64,000 nucleotides of DNA from Actinomycetota bacterium (GCA_030645495.1 JAUSLV010000018.1:496001-560000); one strand, 5' to 3'; shown: positions 41,421 through 49,470, counted from the stretch's first letter. Translations and numbers: made by a program. Notes: generated from the letters alone by a model not told the origin.

Positions 41421-41874
41421 CAAGACCGGTATCGAGCGCGCCGCGGATCTCCACCACATCACGCGCACGAACCTGCCATGGCGCGATGCCACGAGGACCG
41501 TGTGCGGCAAGCCGATCAGTCAGTACCGCCCCGACCTCGTGATCACCCTCGCTGACGCGCAGTCGATGCAGCGCCGTCTCGGCCAGCAGCGGTTCGCGCT
41601 CGCCATCTGCATGACCTGCGCCAACAACGTCGGGCATTGGGCCGAGTGGGACGCCAACCCCATCATGCGCTTCCAACGTGAGATCAACGGCAACGGGATG
41701 GGGCGCGATCGCGACGACCAGGTGGTCGAGAACGAGCTGCGCGCCGTCGCCGCTCTGATCGAACGCCATCGCGAAGAGTTCGACGACATGGTCACCGCCC
41801 TCTCCGACGGTTCGGTCATCACGATGCAGCAGCTCCGTCGGAACCGACAGACCAAAGAGGCCGGCCGTGGGTGA
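41413..41874 (+). CDS. hypothetical phage protein with MGDKTGIE start module
   Basis: 153 residues from GTG 41413. The first eight residues (M-G-D-K-T-G-I-E) repeat those of the next two genes, and the junction bases CCGTGGGTGACAAGACCGG are the same as at 41865. The rest is unrelated: a middle cysteine pair region with C-G-K and I-C-M-T-C, and a C-terminal helix. Function unknown. Confidence 0.55.
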   Translation: MGDKTGIERAADLHHITRTNLPWRDATRTVCGKPISQYRPDLVITLADAQSMQRRLGQQRFALAICMTCANNVGHWAEWDANPIMRFQREINGNGMGRDRDDQVVENELRAVAALIERHREEFDDMVTALSDGSVITMQQLRRNRQTKEAGRG

Positions 41875-42361
41875 CAAGACCGGCATCGAGTGGACCGACG
41901 CCACGTGGAACCCCGTGAGCACGTGGCCGGGGGTGCACGCCTCACCTGACGGCCGGGTGCGCGGGCCGTCCGGCAAGCAGCTGGAGCCGTACGTCAGCAG
42001 GACTGGGCACCGCTACTTCCTGATTCGACGGAAGAAGCTCTGGCTGCATCACGCGGTGCTGCTGGCGTTCGTCGGCCCCCGCCCGGAGGGTGGCATCGGG
42101 CGTCATCTGAACGACGATCCGGCCGACAACCGAGTGGAGAACCTCGCATGGGGCACGCTGAGCGACAACGCCCAGGACGCCCTTCGCAACGGTGGTCGCG
42201 CCACCGGGCCTGCTTCGACCTCGCCGCTCGCAGTGGAGGACGTGCAGCTGATCAGGCAATCACCGGCGTCCAGCCGCGAGCTGGCTCTGTACCTCGGCGT
42301 GTCGCACACGACCGTGCAGAAGATCCGCCGCAACGAGAGGTGGCAGCACGATGGGCGATAA
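41867..42361 (+). CDS. HNH homing endonuclease with Gp37/Gp68-derived N-terminus
   Basis: 164 residues from GTG 41867. Residues 1-17 (M-G-D-K-T-G-I-E-W-T-D-A-T-W-N-P) copy the start of the Gp37/Gp68 gene that follows. The remainder is a NUMOD/HNH endonuclease: H-H-A-V-L-L-A-F-V-G, H-L-N-D-D-P-x-D-N-R-V-E-N-L-A-W-G-T, then a helix-turn-helix (S-R-E-L-A-L-Y-L-G-V-S-H-T-T-V). A homing nuclease that joined the first codons of its target gene. Confidence 0.85.
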   Translation: MGDKTGIEWTDATWNPVSTWPGVHASPDGRVRGPSGKQLEPYVSRTGHRYFLIRRKKLWLHHAVLLAFVGPRPEGGIGRHLNDDPADNRVENLAWGTLSDNAQDALRNGGRATGPASTSPLAVEDVQLIRQSPASSRELALYLGVSHTTVQKIRRNERWQHDGR

Positions 42362-43310
42362 GTCGAAGATCGAATGGACAGACGCGACGTGGAATCCATC
42401 GACAGGCTGCGATCGCACGTCGCCTGGCTGCGACAACTGCTACGCCCTCACCCTCGCCAAGAGGCTCAAGGCGATGGGCGCCCCGAACTACCAGAACGAC
42501 GGCGACCCGCGCACAAGCGGACCTGGGTTTGGCGTGATGGTCCATAAGCAAATGCTCGATCAGCCTTTGAAGTGGAAGCGTCCGCGCCGGATCTTCGTGA
42601 ACAGCATGAGCGACCTGTTCCACCCGGACGTGCCCTTCGACTTCATCGCTGACGTGTTCGCCGTCATGGCTGTCGCTCGCCAGCACACCTTCCAGGTGCT
42701 CACGAAGCGGGCGCAGCGGATGGCTGCACTGCTCGGAGCGGACATGTTCAGGGGATTCGTCGACGACGCCATGACCGGTGCGGCGGGCGGGTATGCGCAC
42801 ATCGAGACCGGGGACGTTGGCTGGCCGCTGCCCAACGTGTGGCTCGGCGTGTCGATCGAGAGCGATGCCTACGCCTTCCGGGCGGACTACCTGCGCCGCA
42901 CGCCGGCCGCCGTGCGCTGGATCAGCGCCGAGCCGCTGCTCGGCCCACTTCCGTCGCTCGACCTCTCCGACATCGACTGGGTGGTGGCTGGCGGCGAGTC
43001 CGGGCCCGGTGCTCGCCCGATGCACCCCGACTGGGCGCGCGACTTGCGCGACCGCTGCACTGCGCCGCCCGACTGGCGGGCCGACGAAGGGCTGCGTCCG
43101 CGGTTCCTGTTCAAGCAGTGGGGCGAGTGGGCGCCGATCGCCGGTCACAACGAGAGCTACGGCCGCTGGGTCGATCCAGTGACAGGGGCGACGAGGGCGG
43201 TCGCGACACCTGCCGCTGCGCTGATGTCGCACTTCGGTAAGCGCGCCGCTGGCCGCGACCTGGACGGCCGCACGTGGGACGAGTACCCGGAGGTGGTGGC
43301 TTGTGGCTGA
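42351..43310 (+). CDS. phage Gp37/Gp68 family (DUF5131) protein
   Basis: 319 residues. I-E-W-T-D-A-T-W-N-P-S-T-G-C20 with C27 and C30-Y-A gives a radical-SAM-like cysteine trio, then F-V-N-S-M-S-D-L-F-H, V-L-T-K-R-A-Q-R and W-L-G-V-S-I-E-S. Members occur in many phages and mobile elements; a role in RNA or DNA base modification is suspected from the cysteine motif but unproven. The first codons exist in two upstream copies. Confidence 0.85.
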   Translation: MGDKSKIEWTDATWNPSTGCDRTSPGCDNCYALTLAKRLKAMGAPNYQNDGDPRTSGPGFGVMVHKQMLDQPLKWKRPRRIFVNSMSDLFHPDVPFDFIADVFAVMAVARQHTFQVLTKRAQRMAALLGADMFRGFVDDAMTGAAGGYAHIETGDVGWPLPNVWLGVSIESDAYAFRADYLRRTPAAVRWISAEPLLGPLPSLDLSDIDWVVAGGESGPGARPMHPDWARDLRDRCTAPPDWRADEGLRPRFLFKQWGEWAPIAGHNESYGRWVDPVTGATRAVATPAAALMSHFGKRAAGRDLDGRTWDEYPEVVACG

Positions 43311-43500
43311 TCTGTACCAGCCGGGGGAGGCGTGGACACCGAGGTCGTACGCGGCTGCGGTCGCGCGTGGTGAGGCCGGTCAGCGGCCGCGTCTGGAGTT
43401 GCGTCTCCCGGCCGCCTATGTGCCGCCGAGGCCTGCGCCGGCTTCCGGCCGGCTGTCGGGTGCTGCGCAGCGTGCAGCCCGTCAGAAGGGCGGCAAGTGA
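43303..43500 (+). CDS. small basic phage protein
   Basis: 65 residues from GTG 43303, overlapping both neighbours. Pro/Arg/Ala-rich; no recognised domain. Confidence 0.45.
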   Translation: MADLYQPGEAWTPRSYAAAVARGEAGQRPRLELRLPAAYVPPRPAPASGRLSGAAQRAARQKGGK

Positions 43501-43895
43501 CCGTGCCGAACTCGTTCTTGCAGCTGGTGCATTCGGTCGCGGATCCGGACGCGACCCCGTCGTTGTCGGCTTCCGAGTGGATCGCCCGGGCGAACTGTCT
43601 GGGGGTTGATCCGGCGTTGTTCTTCCCCGGCCAGGGTGAATCGACCAAGGAAGCCAAAGAGGTCTGCACCGGCTGCACCGTGAGGGTCGAGTGCTTGGAG
43701 TATGCGATCGAGACCGGTGAACGGTTCGGGATCTGGGGCGGCAAGTCCGAACGCGAACGCCGGCGGATGCGTGGCGATCGCCGCCGCGCCGAACGGCAGC
43801 TGCCGGCCCCGACCCCGCTGGTGGTGGTCCCCGCGACCGCCATCGAACACGAGCAAGACGAACAACGAGGAGGGTGTGATGTTGGATTTCACTGA
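43497..43895 (+). CDS. WhiB-family Fe-S transcription factor 1
   Basis: 132 residues. WhiB cluster ligands Cys34, Cys57, Cys60 and Cys66 and turn G-I-W-G-G at 78-82, then basic R-E-R-R-R-M-R tail for DNA contact. Phage WhiB proteins can modulate host WhiB-controlled genes or superinfection. Long Pro/Gln C-terminal tail, which overlaps the next gene. Confidence 0.92.
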   Translation: MTVPNSFLQLVHSVADPDATPSLSASEWIARANCLGVDPALFFPGQGESTKEAKEVCTGCTVRVECLEYAIETGERFGIWGGKSERERRRMRGDRRRAERQLPAPTPLVVVPATAIEHEQDEQRGGCDVGFH

Positions 43896-44550
43896 GTGGG
43901 TCGCGTCGCTGCGCGAGTCCCGGATCGAGATCGAGGCCGAGATCGCCGCCGCGCAGGCGACCGTGGCCGAGGCCTCGGAGCAGCTGGCCCGGATCGACGC
44001 TGCGATCGCCGCGCTCGACGACAACGCGCCCGCCCCGCAGCTGCAAGCGGTCGAGAACCTGAGCCCGACGACTCCGCCGGCGGCGGCTGCCGCACGGGCG
44101 GGCAAGCAGCCGGCCAAGAAGCAGCCGGCCGCCACCGGGCCGTTGAAGGTGGTCGACGGGCAGGACAAGACCCTCGTGGTCTGCGACGTGTGTGGGAAGT
44201 GGGTGAAGCCGGCAGGTCTGGGTATCCACAAGGCCAAGGCCCACCCGGCCGCCCCACCAGCTGCCCCGCCGGCCCCCGTGCCCACCCCCGCCGCGGCGCC
44301 AACCCCGGACCAGGACGATCCGCTCGACAAGCTCGCGCCGTCCGACGACACCCCGAGCCTGGACGAGGTCGCGGCCACCTACCGGCAGGCGCTCGCCGAT
44401 GGCAAGGGCCCGGTCTCGGTGCTGTGCAACAAGTTCGGGTTGTCGCGCATGTCGGCCGACTACCTCGTGGGCCGCGCCCGCCTCGAGGGGTTCGACCTGT
44501 CGTTCCCCGCGCTCGACGAAGCAACCCGCCTGCTCGACGAGGCCGTCTGA
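43879..44550 (+). CDS. C2H2 zinc-finger phage protein
   Basis: 223 residues. N-terminal coiled coil (I-E-A-E-I-A-A-A-Q-A-T-V-A-E-A), Ala/Pro/Lys linker, one C2H2-type finger Cys102-x2-Cys105-x11-His117-x4-His122, second Ala/Pro linker, and a C-terminal helical module (S-V-L-C-N-K-F-G-L-S-R-M-S-A-D-Y) like an HTH. Lies between the two WhiB genes, so likely part of the same regulatory group. Confidence 0.7.
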   Translation: MLDFTEWVASLRESRIEIEAEIAAAQATVAEASEQLARIDAAIAALDDNAPAPQLQAVENLSPTTPPAAAAARAGKQPAKKQPAATGPLKVVDGQDKTLVVCDVCGKWVKPAGLGIHKAKAHPAAPPAAPPAPVPTPAAAPTPDQDDPLDKLAPSDDTPSLDEVAATYRQALADGKGPVSVLCNKFGLSRMSADYLVGRARLEGFDLSFPALDEATRLLDEAV

Positions 44551-44553
44551 CCG

Positions 44554-44865
44554 ATGGCAGTCGAGAACCTGCGCCAACTGGTCGACCGGCCCGAATGGAT
44601 GGACGACGCCGCATGCCGCGGTGTCGACCCCGAAGTGTTCTACCCGCCGATGCTGGTGCCGACGCCCACCGGACTCGAGCGGCAAGCGAAGTCGCGTCGC
44701 TATCGGGAGGCGATCGCCACCGCGAAGACCTACTGCCGGCGCTGCGACGTCCAGGCCGAATGCCTCGCCTACGCGCTGGCCACCGGCGAATCCCACGGCG
44801 TCTGGGGTGGTCTCGACCAAATCGAGATCCGCAGGATCCGCGCTCGACGAAAGGAAGCCAGCTGA
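44554..44865 (+). CDS. WhiB-family Fe-S transcription factor 2
   Basis: 103 residues. Ligands Cys21, Cys61, Cys64, Cys70 and turn G-V-W-G-G at 82-86, then a basic C-terminal R-R-I-R-A-R-R-K. A longer insertion between the first two cysteines than in WhiB 1. It is not a close copy of WhiB 1, so the two were probably acquired separately. Confidence 0.92.
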   Translation: MAVENLRQLVDRPEWMDDAACRGVDPEVFYPPMLVPTPTGLERQAKSRRYREAIATAKTYCRRCDVQAECLAYALATGESHGVWGGLDQIEIRRIRARRKEAS

Positions 44866-45125
44866 TGGCCAACCACGACCACACCTGCCCCGCCGAAGCA
44901 CACCTCCACACCACCACCATGCCCGCCTTCTTGCGCGCTGGTGTCCACGTCATCGTCCTCGACGACCTGCTGGTCGGGGTCGTGTTCAACGACGCCCTCG
45001 CCGCCCGCCTGTGTGACCTGATCAACGTGCACGGTCTGCTCGAGATCCCCGACACGCTCGCCTGCCCCTGGCCGGCCCCAACCGGGCATGCCACCGCGCT
45101 ACCCGCACCAACGGTGCAGCGATGA
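44865..45125 (+). CDS. small phage protein
   Basis: 86 residues, TGATG junction with WhiB 2. H-D-H-T-C and a hydrophobic central segment V-H-V-I-V-L-D-D-L-L-V-G-V-V-F. Unknown function. Confidence 0.5.
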   Translation: MANHDHTCPAEAHLHTTTMPAFLRAGVHVIVLDDLLVGVVFNDALAARLCDLINVHGLLEIPDTLACPWPAPTGHATALPAPTVQR

Positions 45126-45529
45126 GCCGTTACCCGATGCGACCGATCGTCAAGCCGCCCCGGTTTCGCGCCACGTGGATGCCGATCCAGGACGTACGCC
45201 TCCTCGACGACTGGGGCCGCCACCTGCGCCGCATGTTCCACGGTGACGTCCCGTACCTCGTCGGCTCGGCGTTGCAGCGCGCCGACTGCCGCGACGTCGA
45301 CGTCCGCATCATCCTCGGCGACCGGAAGCACGCCGAGCTGGCCGCGCTGGTCAGCATCCCGCGCCTGAACGTCATGCTCTCGCTGTGGGGCCGCCAGGTC
45401 ACCGGCCTGCCGATCGACTGCCAGGTCCAACAGATGACCGCCGCCAACACCCAGCACCCGGGCGCCGGCCGACGACACCCGCTCGGCCTCGGCGGTTGGG
45501 ATACCGACCCGGATCTGGTGACCGGATGA
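45122..45529 (+). CDS. nucleotidyltransferase-like phage protein
   Basis: 135 residues. G48-S49-A-L...D58-V-D60-V-R fits the pol-beta-type nucleotidyltransferase core G-S-x(8)-D-x-D, with a third acid in P-I-D-C-Q-V-Q. A minimal catalytic core; no clear helical partner domain. Target unknown; nucleotidyltransferases of this size are found in toxin and immunity systems and in phages. Confidence 0.6.
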   Translation: MSRYPMRPIVKPPRFRATWMPIQDVRLLDDWGRHLRRMFHGDVPYLVGSALQRADCRDVDVRIILGDRKHAELAALVSIPRLNVMLSLWGRQVTGLPIDCQVQQMTAANTQHPGAGRRHPLGLGGWDTDPDLVTG

Positions 45530-46164
45530 GGTACATCACCCGCCCGTTGACCGACGAAGCCCGCGCCCGCCTCAAGGCCGGACCGCGCGGCCAGTCGTCG
45601 CCGTTCTCGTCCACATGGTCGGCAACGCTCGAGATCCTCGACCGCGAGCTCCACCAGCTCGGTGTCCGCACCGAGTTCGTGCTGCAGATCGACTGCTCCG
45701 AAGCCGATCTCCGCCTCGACGGCCAGTTGCGCGCCAACGCCCGCCCTGCCTCACCCGCTGTCGCTATCTCGATCGAGACACGCGCCAAGGGTGCGCTGCT
45801 GTTCACTTGCGGCCGGTTCCACCACTGGCAGGACAACGTCAGAGCGATCGCTCTCGGCCTGGAGGCGCTCCGCAAGGTCGAACGCTACGGCATCGTCCAA
45901 TCGGACGAGCAGTACCGCGGATGGCAGGCGCTACCCCCGGGCACGCCGATGCCTGCCGCCAAGATGACCTACGAGGAGGCGTGCCGCACCATCACCGACC
46001 TCGCCCACGTCACGTTCATCAGCACGGGGTGGGTCGCCGACCAGCTCGACCAGCTGTACCGCAAGGGAGCGATGCGCTGCCACCCCGACCACGGCGGAGA
46101 CCCGGCGAGCTTCACCCGCCTGGTTGAAGCCAGAGAACTGATCGCGAGCCGCAACGCATCGTGA
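45526..46164 (+). CDS. phage protein with C-terminal J-domain-like HPD motif
   Basis: 212 residues, ATGA overlap. The C-terminal 35 residues read like helices II-III of a DnaJ domain: L-D-Q-L-Y-R-K-G-A-M-R-C-H186-P-D188-H-G-G then F-T-R-L-V-E-A-R-E. The N-terminal 150 residues are an unrecognised alpha/beta domain. Could recruit host DnaK. Confidence 0.65.
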   Translation: MRYITRPLTDEARARLKAGPRGQSSPFSSTWSATLEILDRELHQLGVRTEFVLQIDCSEADLRLDGQLRANARPASPAVAISIETRAKGALLFTCGRFHHWQDNVRAIALGLEALRKVERYGIVQSDEQYRGWQALPPGTPMPAAKMTYEEACRTITDLAHVTFISTGWVADQLDQLYRKGAMRCHPDHGGDPASFTRLVEARELIASRNAS

Positions 46165-46334
46165 ACTCCCTGACGGCGGTCGCATTCACCATCTGGGCAC
46201 CTGCAGCCCTCACAGGCCCGCTGGTGGCCTTCGCGCGCCGCCACGTCCGATACCGCATCGCACGCCGCCAAGTCCGCCAGAACGGCCTGCGAACCCGGAT
46301 CGTGCCCGATCCGCGACTGCGGGGCTGCACATGA
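46161..46334 (+). CDS. 57-residue basic protein with one hydrophobic helix
   Basis: GTG 46161, GTGA/ATGA overlaps on both sides. N-terminal hydrophobic helix (V-A-F-T-I-W-A-P-A-A-L) followed by a strongly basic tail. Unknown function. Confidence 0.5.
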   Translation: MNSLTAVAFTIWAPAALTGPLVAFARRHVRYRIARRQVRQNGLRTRIVPDPRLRGCT

Positions 46335-47015
46335 ACACCATCAGCCGCCCCGTCGCCCAGTCGCTGTTCCCCGACATGCGCGCGGACCAGGCCACCGGCC
46401 CGCTACTCACATCGGTGGCCACCGGCAGCAACGCCGACCTGATCGCCTCGATCGCCCCGCTGCACCTCACCGGCCGGGTCCTCGATGTCACCTACGGGCG
46501 CGGCATGTGGTGGACGAGGTATCGGCCGGCCGATCTCACCTGCCACGACCGCGACACCCTCGACGGGGTCGACTTCCGTCACCTGCCCCACGCCGACGAG
46601 TCGTTCGACGCCGTCTGCTTCGACCCGCCGTATATCCCCCACCACTCGCCCGCCACATCCACCGCGCGTGACTTCATCGACCGGTTCGGCACCGGCCGGG
46701 GCGCGACGACACCCACCGAACTGTTCGAGCTGTTCGACGCCGGCCTGACCGAGTGCGAACGAGTCTGCAAGAGGGGGGGGGGTGCTGCTCGTGAAGTGCA
46801 ACGACTTCTGTAACGGACGGGTGCTGCACCTCGGGCATGTTCGCATGATCACGACCGCCGAAGCGTTGGGGTTGCGCACCTACGACCTGTTCGTGCACAA
46901 CACCGGCACCGGCCCGGGTGTCGGATCGATCGTCGACCAGCACCGCGCTGCCCGCGCGCATTCGTACCTGATCATCTTCCGCAAACCCCTGCGCCGTCGG
47001 GCGGTCACGTCATGA
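46331..47015 (+). pseudogene. DNA methyltransferase-like gene broken at a G10 tract
   Basis: The N-terminal frame (46331-46813) carries the catalytic D98-P-P-Y101 motif of amino-methyltransferases; the conserved continuation V-L-L-V-K-C-N-D-F-C and the end lie in another frame (from about 46782 to 47015). The switch falls in GAGG..GGT with ten consecutive G (46773-46782); nine G would restore C-K-R-G-G-V-L-L-V-K. The tract may vary in length and switch the gene, or be a sequencing or assembly slip. The target base and site are unknown. Confidence 0.8.
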
Positions 47016-47293
47016 CGTTGCTCGCGCTCGCCATCACCACGGTGTACGTCATGCTGGTCGCCTGGGCCGCCCCGTCGATCTACCGGTGGGGCCGCGCGTC
47101 TGTCGTGCTCGCCGAGTGGCGCCGCCAGGTCGTCGCTGCACAGCTGGTTGCGCTCGGCGTGGTCGATCCGCCTCCTGCCCGGCAGCCTCTCGACCGCGCT
47201 GCGGGGCACGGCCACAACCACGTCGAGCAGAAGGCCCGCCGGCGTCATGCCGCGACCCGTCGCCGGCTGGCCCACAAGGCGCGGCACCGGTGA
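47012..47293 (+). CDS. small membrane protein with basic tail
   Basis: 93 residues. N-terminal helix (L-L-A-L-A-I-T-T-V-Y-V-M-L-V-A-W) then a His/Arg-rich basic tail. ATGA and GTGA overlaps. Function unknown. Confidence 0.55.
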   Translation: MTLLALAITTVYVMLVAWAAPSIYRWGRASVVLAEWRRQVVAAQLVALGVVDPPPARQPLDRAAGHGHNHVEQKARRRHAATRRRLAHKARHR

Positions 47294-48198
47294 AGGCTGG
47301 TCCGATCAAGCAGCAGACGGCGCCGCCGCTGATGATGTACGGCGCGGACGCGGCGAAGCTCGACCAGCTCGGATGGGACGCACACGGCCTGTTCTGGGCC
47401 GCTCAGATGTGGCTGATCACCGGTCACAACGAACACCAGATGCTCGTGCCGAAGAACAAGCTCGAGAAGGCAGCGAACCGCCGCCGCTCGCTGAAGGTTT
47501 TGGAGGCCGCCGCGGCTGAGTTGGTCGAGGAAGGCATCTGGCTCGACGGCGATGAGCACTGGGTAGTGGTGCTGCACCACCAGCCGCCGATCGATGACTG
47601 GCGGAATCCGGTGCTCCGGGCACGATGGCTGCGCGACAAGAACCTGAAACGCGACACGGACCTGCTGCAGCGCATCAAGGACCGCGACCGTCTGCTGTGC
47701 CGCTACTGCGGTGCACGGACCCGCTGGGATGGCGATCAGAAGTCGAAGCTGTCAGGAACCTACGACCACATCGACCCGGACGGCGACAACTCGTTCGAGA
47801 ACGTGGTCATCGCCTGCAGGCACTGCAACTGCACGCTCAAGAAGGACAGGACGCTGGAGCACGCCGGCATGTCGCTCTATCGACCCGGCACGACCGCTGA
47901 GGACATCTCAGCCGGTCGTGCTCGGCCGATCGGGGCCGCAGCGGGTGCTCACGCCAATGCCCCTGATCGAAGGGCCAGGTCAGACCCTGAACCGCCCGAA
48001 GAGGGCGACCCTCCCGATCCCGATCTGATCCAGATCGGATCGGGATCACGGCCCGATTCTCCTTGCGCGCCTGCGCGACTCCGGACCGATCCCGATCAGA
48101 ACCGGATCGGATCTGGATCCGATCAGCCCGCCGAAGGCGGCTGCTCGACCGCGCCCGTGTTCCCGTTCGTCGATGATGAAGGAGTTACCCACCTGTGA
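47290..48198 (+). CDS. HNH protein with winged-helix-like N-terminus (replication initiator candidate)
   Basis: 302 residues from GTG 47290. N-terminal 100 residues have the pattern of phage replication proteins (G-L-F-W-A-A-Q-M-W-L-I-T-G-H then K-V-L-E-A-A-A-A-E-L-V-E-E-G-I-W). Residues about 135-185 are an HNH nuclease: C-R-Y-C-G, Y-D-H-I-D-P, F-E-N-V-V-I-A-C-R-H-C-N. The Ser/Gly/Asp-rich tail is encoded by a dense GATC cluster. HNH nuclease is firm; replication role is an inference. Confidence 0.7.
   Translation: MKAGPIKQQTAPPLMMYGADAAKLDQLGWDAHGLFWAAQMWLITGHNEHQMLVPKNKLEKAANRRRSLKVLEAAAAELVEEGIWLDGDEHWVVVLHHQPPIDDWRNPVLRARWLRDKNLKRDTDLLQRIKDRDRLLCRYCGARTRWDGDQKSKLSGTYDHIDPDGDNSFENVVIACRHCNCTLKKDRTLEHAGMSLYRPGTTAEDISAGRARPIGAAAGAHANAPDRRARSDPEPPEEGDPPDPDLIQIGSGSRPDSPCAPARLRTDPDQNRIGSGSDQPAEGGCSTAPVFPFVDDEGVTHL
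48016..48124. repeat. GATC cluster (12 sites in 109 bp)
   Basis: GATC at 48016, 48022, 48027, 48033, 48038, 48044 and again at 48088, 48094, 48105, 48110, 48116, 48121. Within each half the spacing alternates 5 and 6 bp (one interval is 11), so every second site is on the same face of the helix. The halves are partly inverted copies. Lies inside the coding end of the HNH/initiator-like gene. Confidence 0.9.
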
Positions 48199-48869
48199 AG
48201 AAGTCCGATGGGTTCGTTCGTGAGGTGGACACGGTGCGGTATCACACGACGCGTGTGGTGGTGCGTCCGCATGGGTCGGGGAAGGCGCGCGCGTTGGCGA
48301 TCGAGGTGATGTTGTCGCGTGTGGCGAAGTTGATGGCACAGGCCAGTTCGGTGTCAGCGCGTGCGGACGGGTTCTCGAAGAACACACCGTTGAACGGGTC
48401 GCCTGGTGGTGGCAAGGGTGGCGGCCGGCTGATGCGCATCGAGGAAAGCGACGGGGTGGATCTGGTGCCGACGTCGTCGACCGAGGTAGCGGCGATCGAT
48501 GCTCGGCGCGCCTACGACCCGGTGGCTGCGCTGGGTGTCGAGGTGTCGCGCCGAGTGGGTGTGGTCGCCCGAGAGTTGGATGCGGTCGAGCGTGCGCTCG
48601 ACCGGTTCGACGAGCTGCAGAACCGTGACCGCCAGGCTGATCCGCCGATGTGTTGGGTGGCGGCGAAGATGCACAACCTGCCGTTCGATTTCGAGTGGGA
48701 GCCGTGGCGGCTGACCGACTTCGCCGGCCAGCTCGACGAGCCGTTCGACGAGGCGCGCAAGGTGTGCAAGTACGTGTACTGGTTCGTCCGGGACCACAAG
48801 CGGCTGCCGACACGGGCGGAGATGGTCAAGTACCTGGAGAAGCAGACCGAGAGGATGATGCAGCGATGA
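48195..48869 (+). CDS. hypothetical phage protein
   Basis: 224 residues, GTGA overlap with the previous gene. N-terminal third basic with Gly-rich S-P-G-G-G-K-G-G-G-R; central coiled coil (V-A-R-E-L-D-A-V-E-R-A-L-D-R-F); C-terminal helix (E-M-V-K-Y-L-E-K-Q-T-E-R). Possibly a single-strand or replication accessory protein; unproven. Confidence 0.5.
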   Translation: MKKSDGFVREVDTVRYHTTRVVVRPHGSGKARALAIEVMLSRVAKLMAQASSVSARADGFSKNTPLNGSPGGGKGGGRLMRIEESDGVDLVPTSSTEVAAIDARRAYDPVAALGVEVSRRVGVVARELDAVERALDRFDELQNRDRQADPPMCWVAAKMHNLPFDFEWEPWRLTDFAGQLDEPFDEARKVCKYVYWFVRDHKRLPTRAEMVKYLEKQTERMMQR

Positions 48870-49411
48870 TTCGTCGACGTCGTTCACGAGGCGGGAAAGC
48901 GCCCGCTGGCGCACCGCTCGACCCGGTCCGGGCCCAACAGTCACCACCCACACCGCCTCAGTCGGCCTCGTCTGAGCATCTCGCCCACCTCGAGCGCCAG
49001 ATCGCTAATGCGGTCGGCTGGGTGGACGCCGACGCATGGCGTGCTGCTCTGGCAGGCACGATCCCGGAACCACAGACCCCGTCCCATCTGGGTGGGGGTT
49101 GGCGCACCGTCGCAGCGTTCCTTGCTGCTGCCCTGCGACACGAGGTCGGCGATGGCGGATCACAGGAGAGTCGAGCGGCGCTGGAGGCCTACGACGCCAT
49201 GCCAGCGATGCACACCGCCGACCCTTGGGAGTTCGACAACGTCCAGTCAGGCGGGGACTGGGTCGTCTTCGACCCACCTGAGCCGTGGCTCCATTTGATC
49301 GGACAGGACATCATCGTCTGGATTGGCGACGAGCGGCACCGTCGCCACGTTGACAGATTCGATGCCGCCAGTGGCCGGTTCATGGTCAGCCGGCTTGAGG
49401 ATGAACGGTGA
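48866..49411 (+). CDS. hypothetical phage protein
   Basis: 181 residues, ATGA overlap. Basic N-terminal tail, helical middle, and a strand-rich C-terminus with D-W-V-V-F-D-P-P-E and I-I-V-W-I-G-D-E-R-H-R. Last gene of the early operon. Unknown function. Confidence 0.5.
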   Translation: MIRRRRSRGGKAPAGAPLDPVRAQQSPPTPPQSASSEHLAHLERQIANAVGWVDADAWRAALAGTIPEPQTPSHLGGGWRTVAAFLAAALRHEVGDGGSQESRAALEAYDAMPAMHTADPWEFDNVQSGGDWVVFDPPEPWLHLIGQDIIVWIGDERHRRHVDRFDAASGRFMVSRLEDER

Positions 49412-49470
49412 CGTCCAGCGTCGTGCCGCCTTCCCTACATCTCTCGTGCAACGCTGTGACCTGGGGATGC

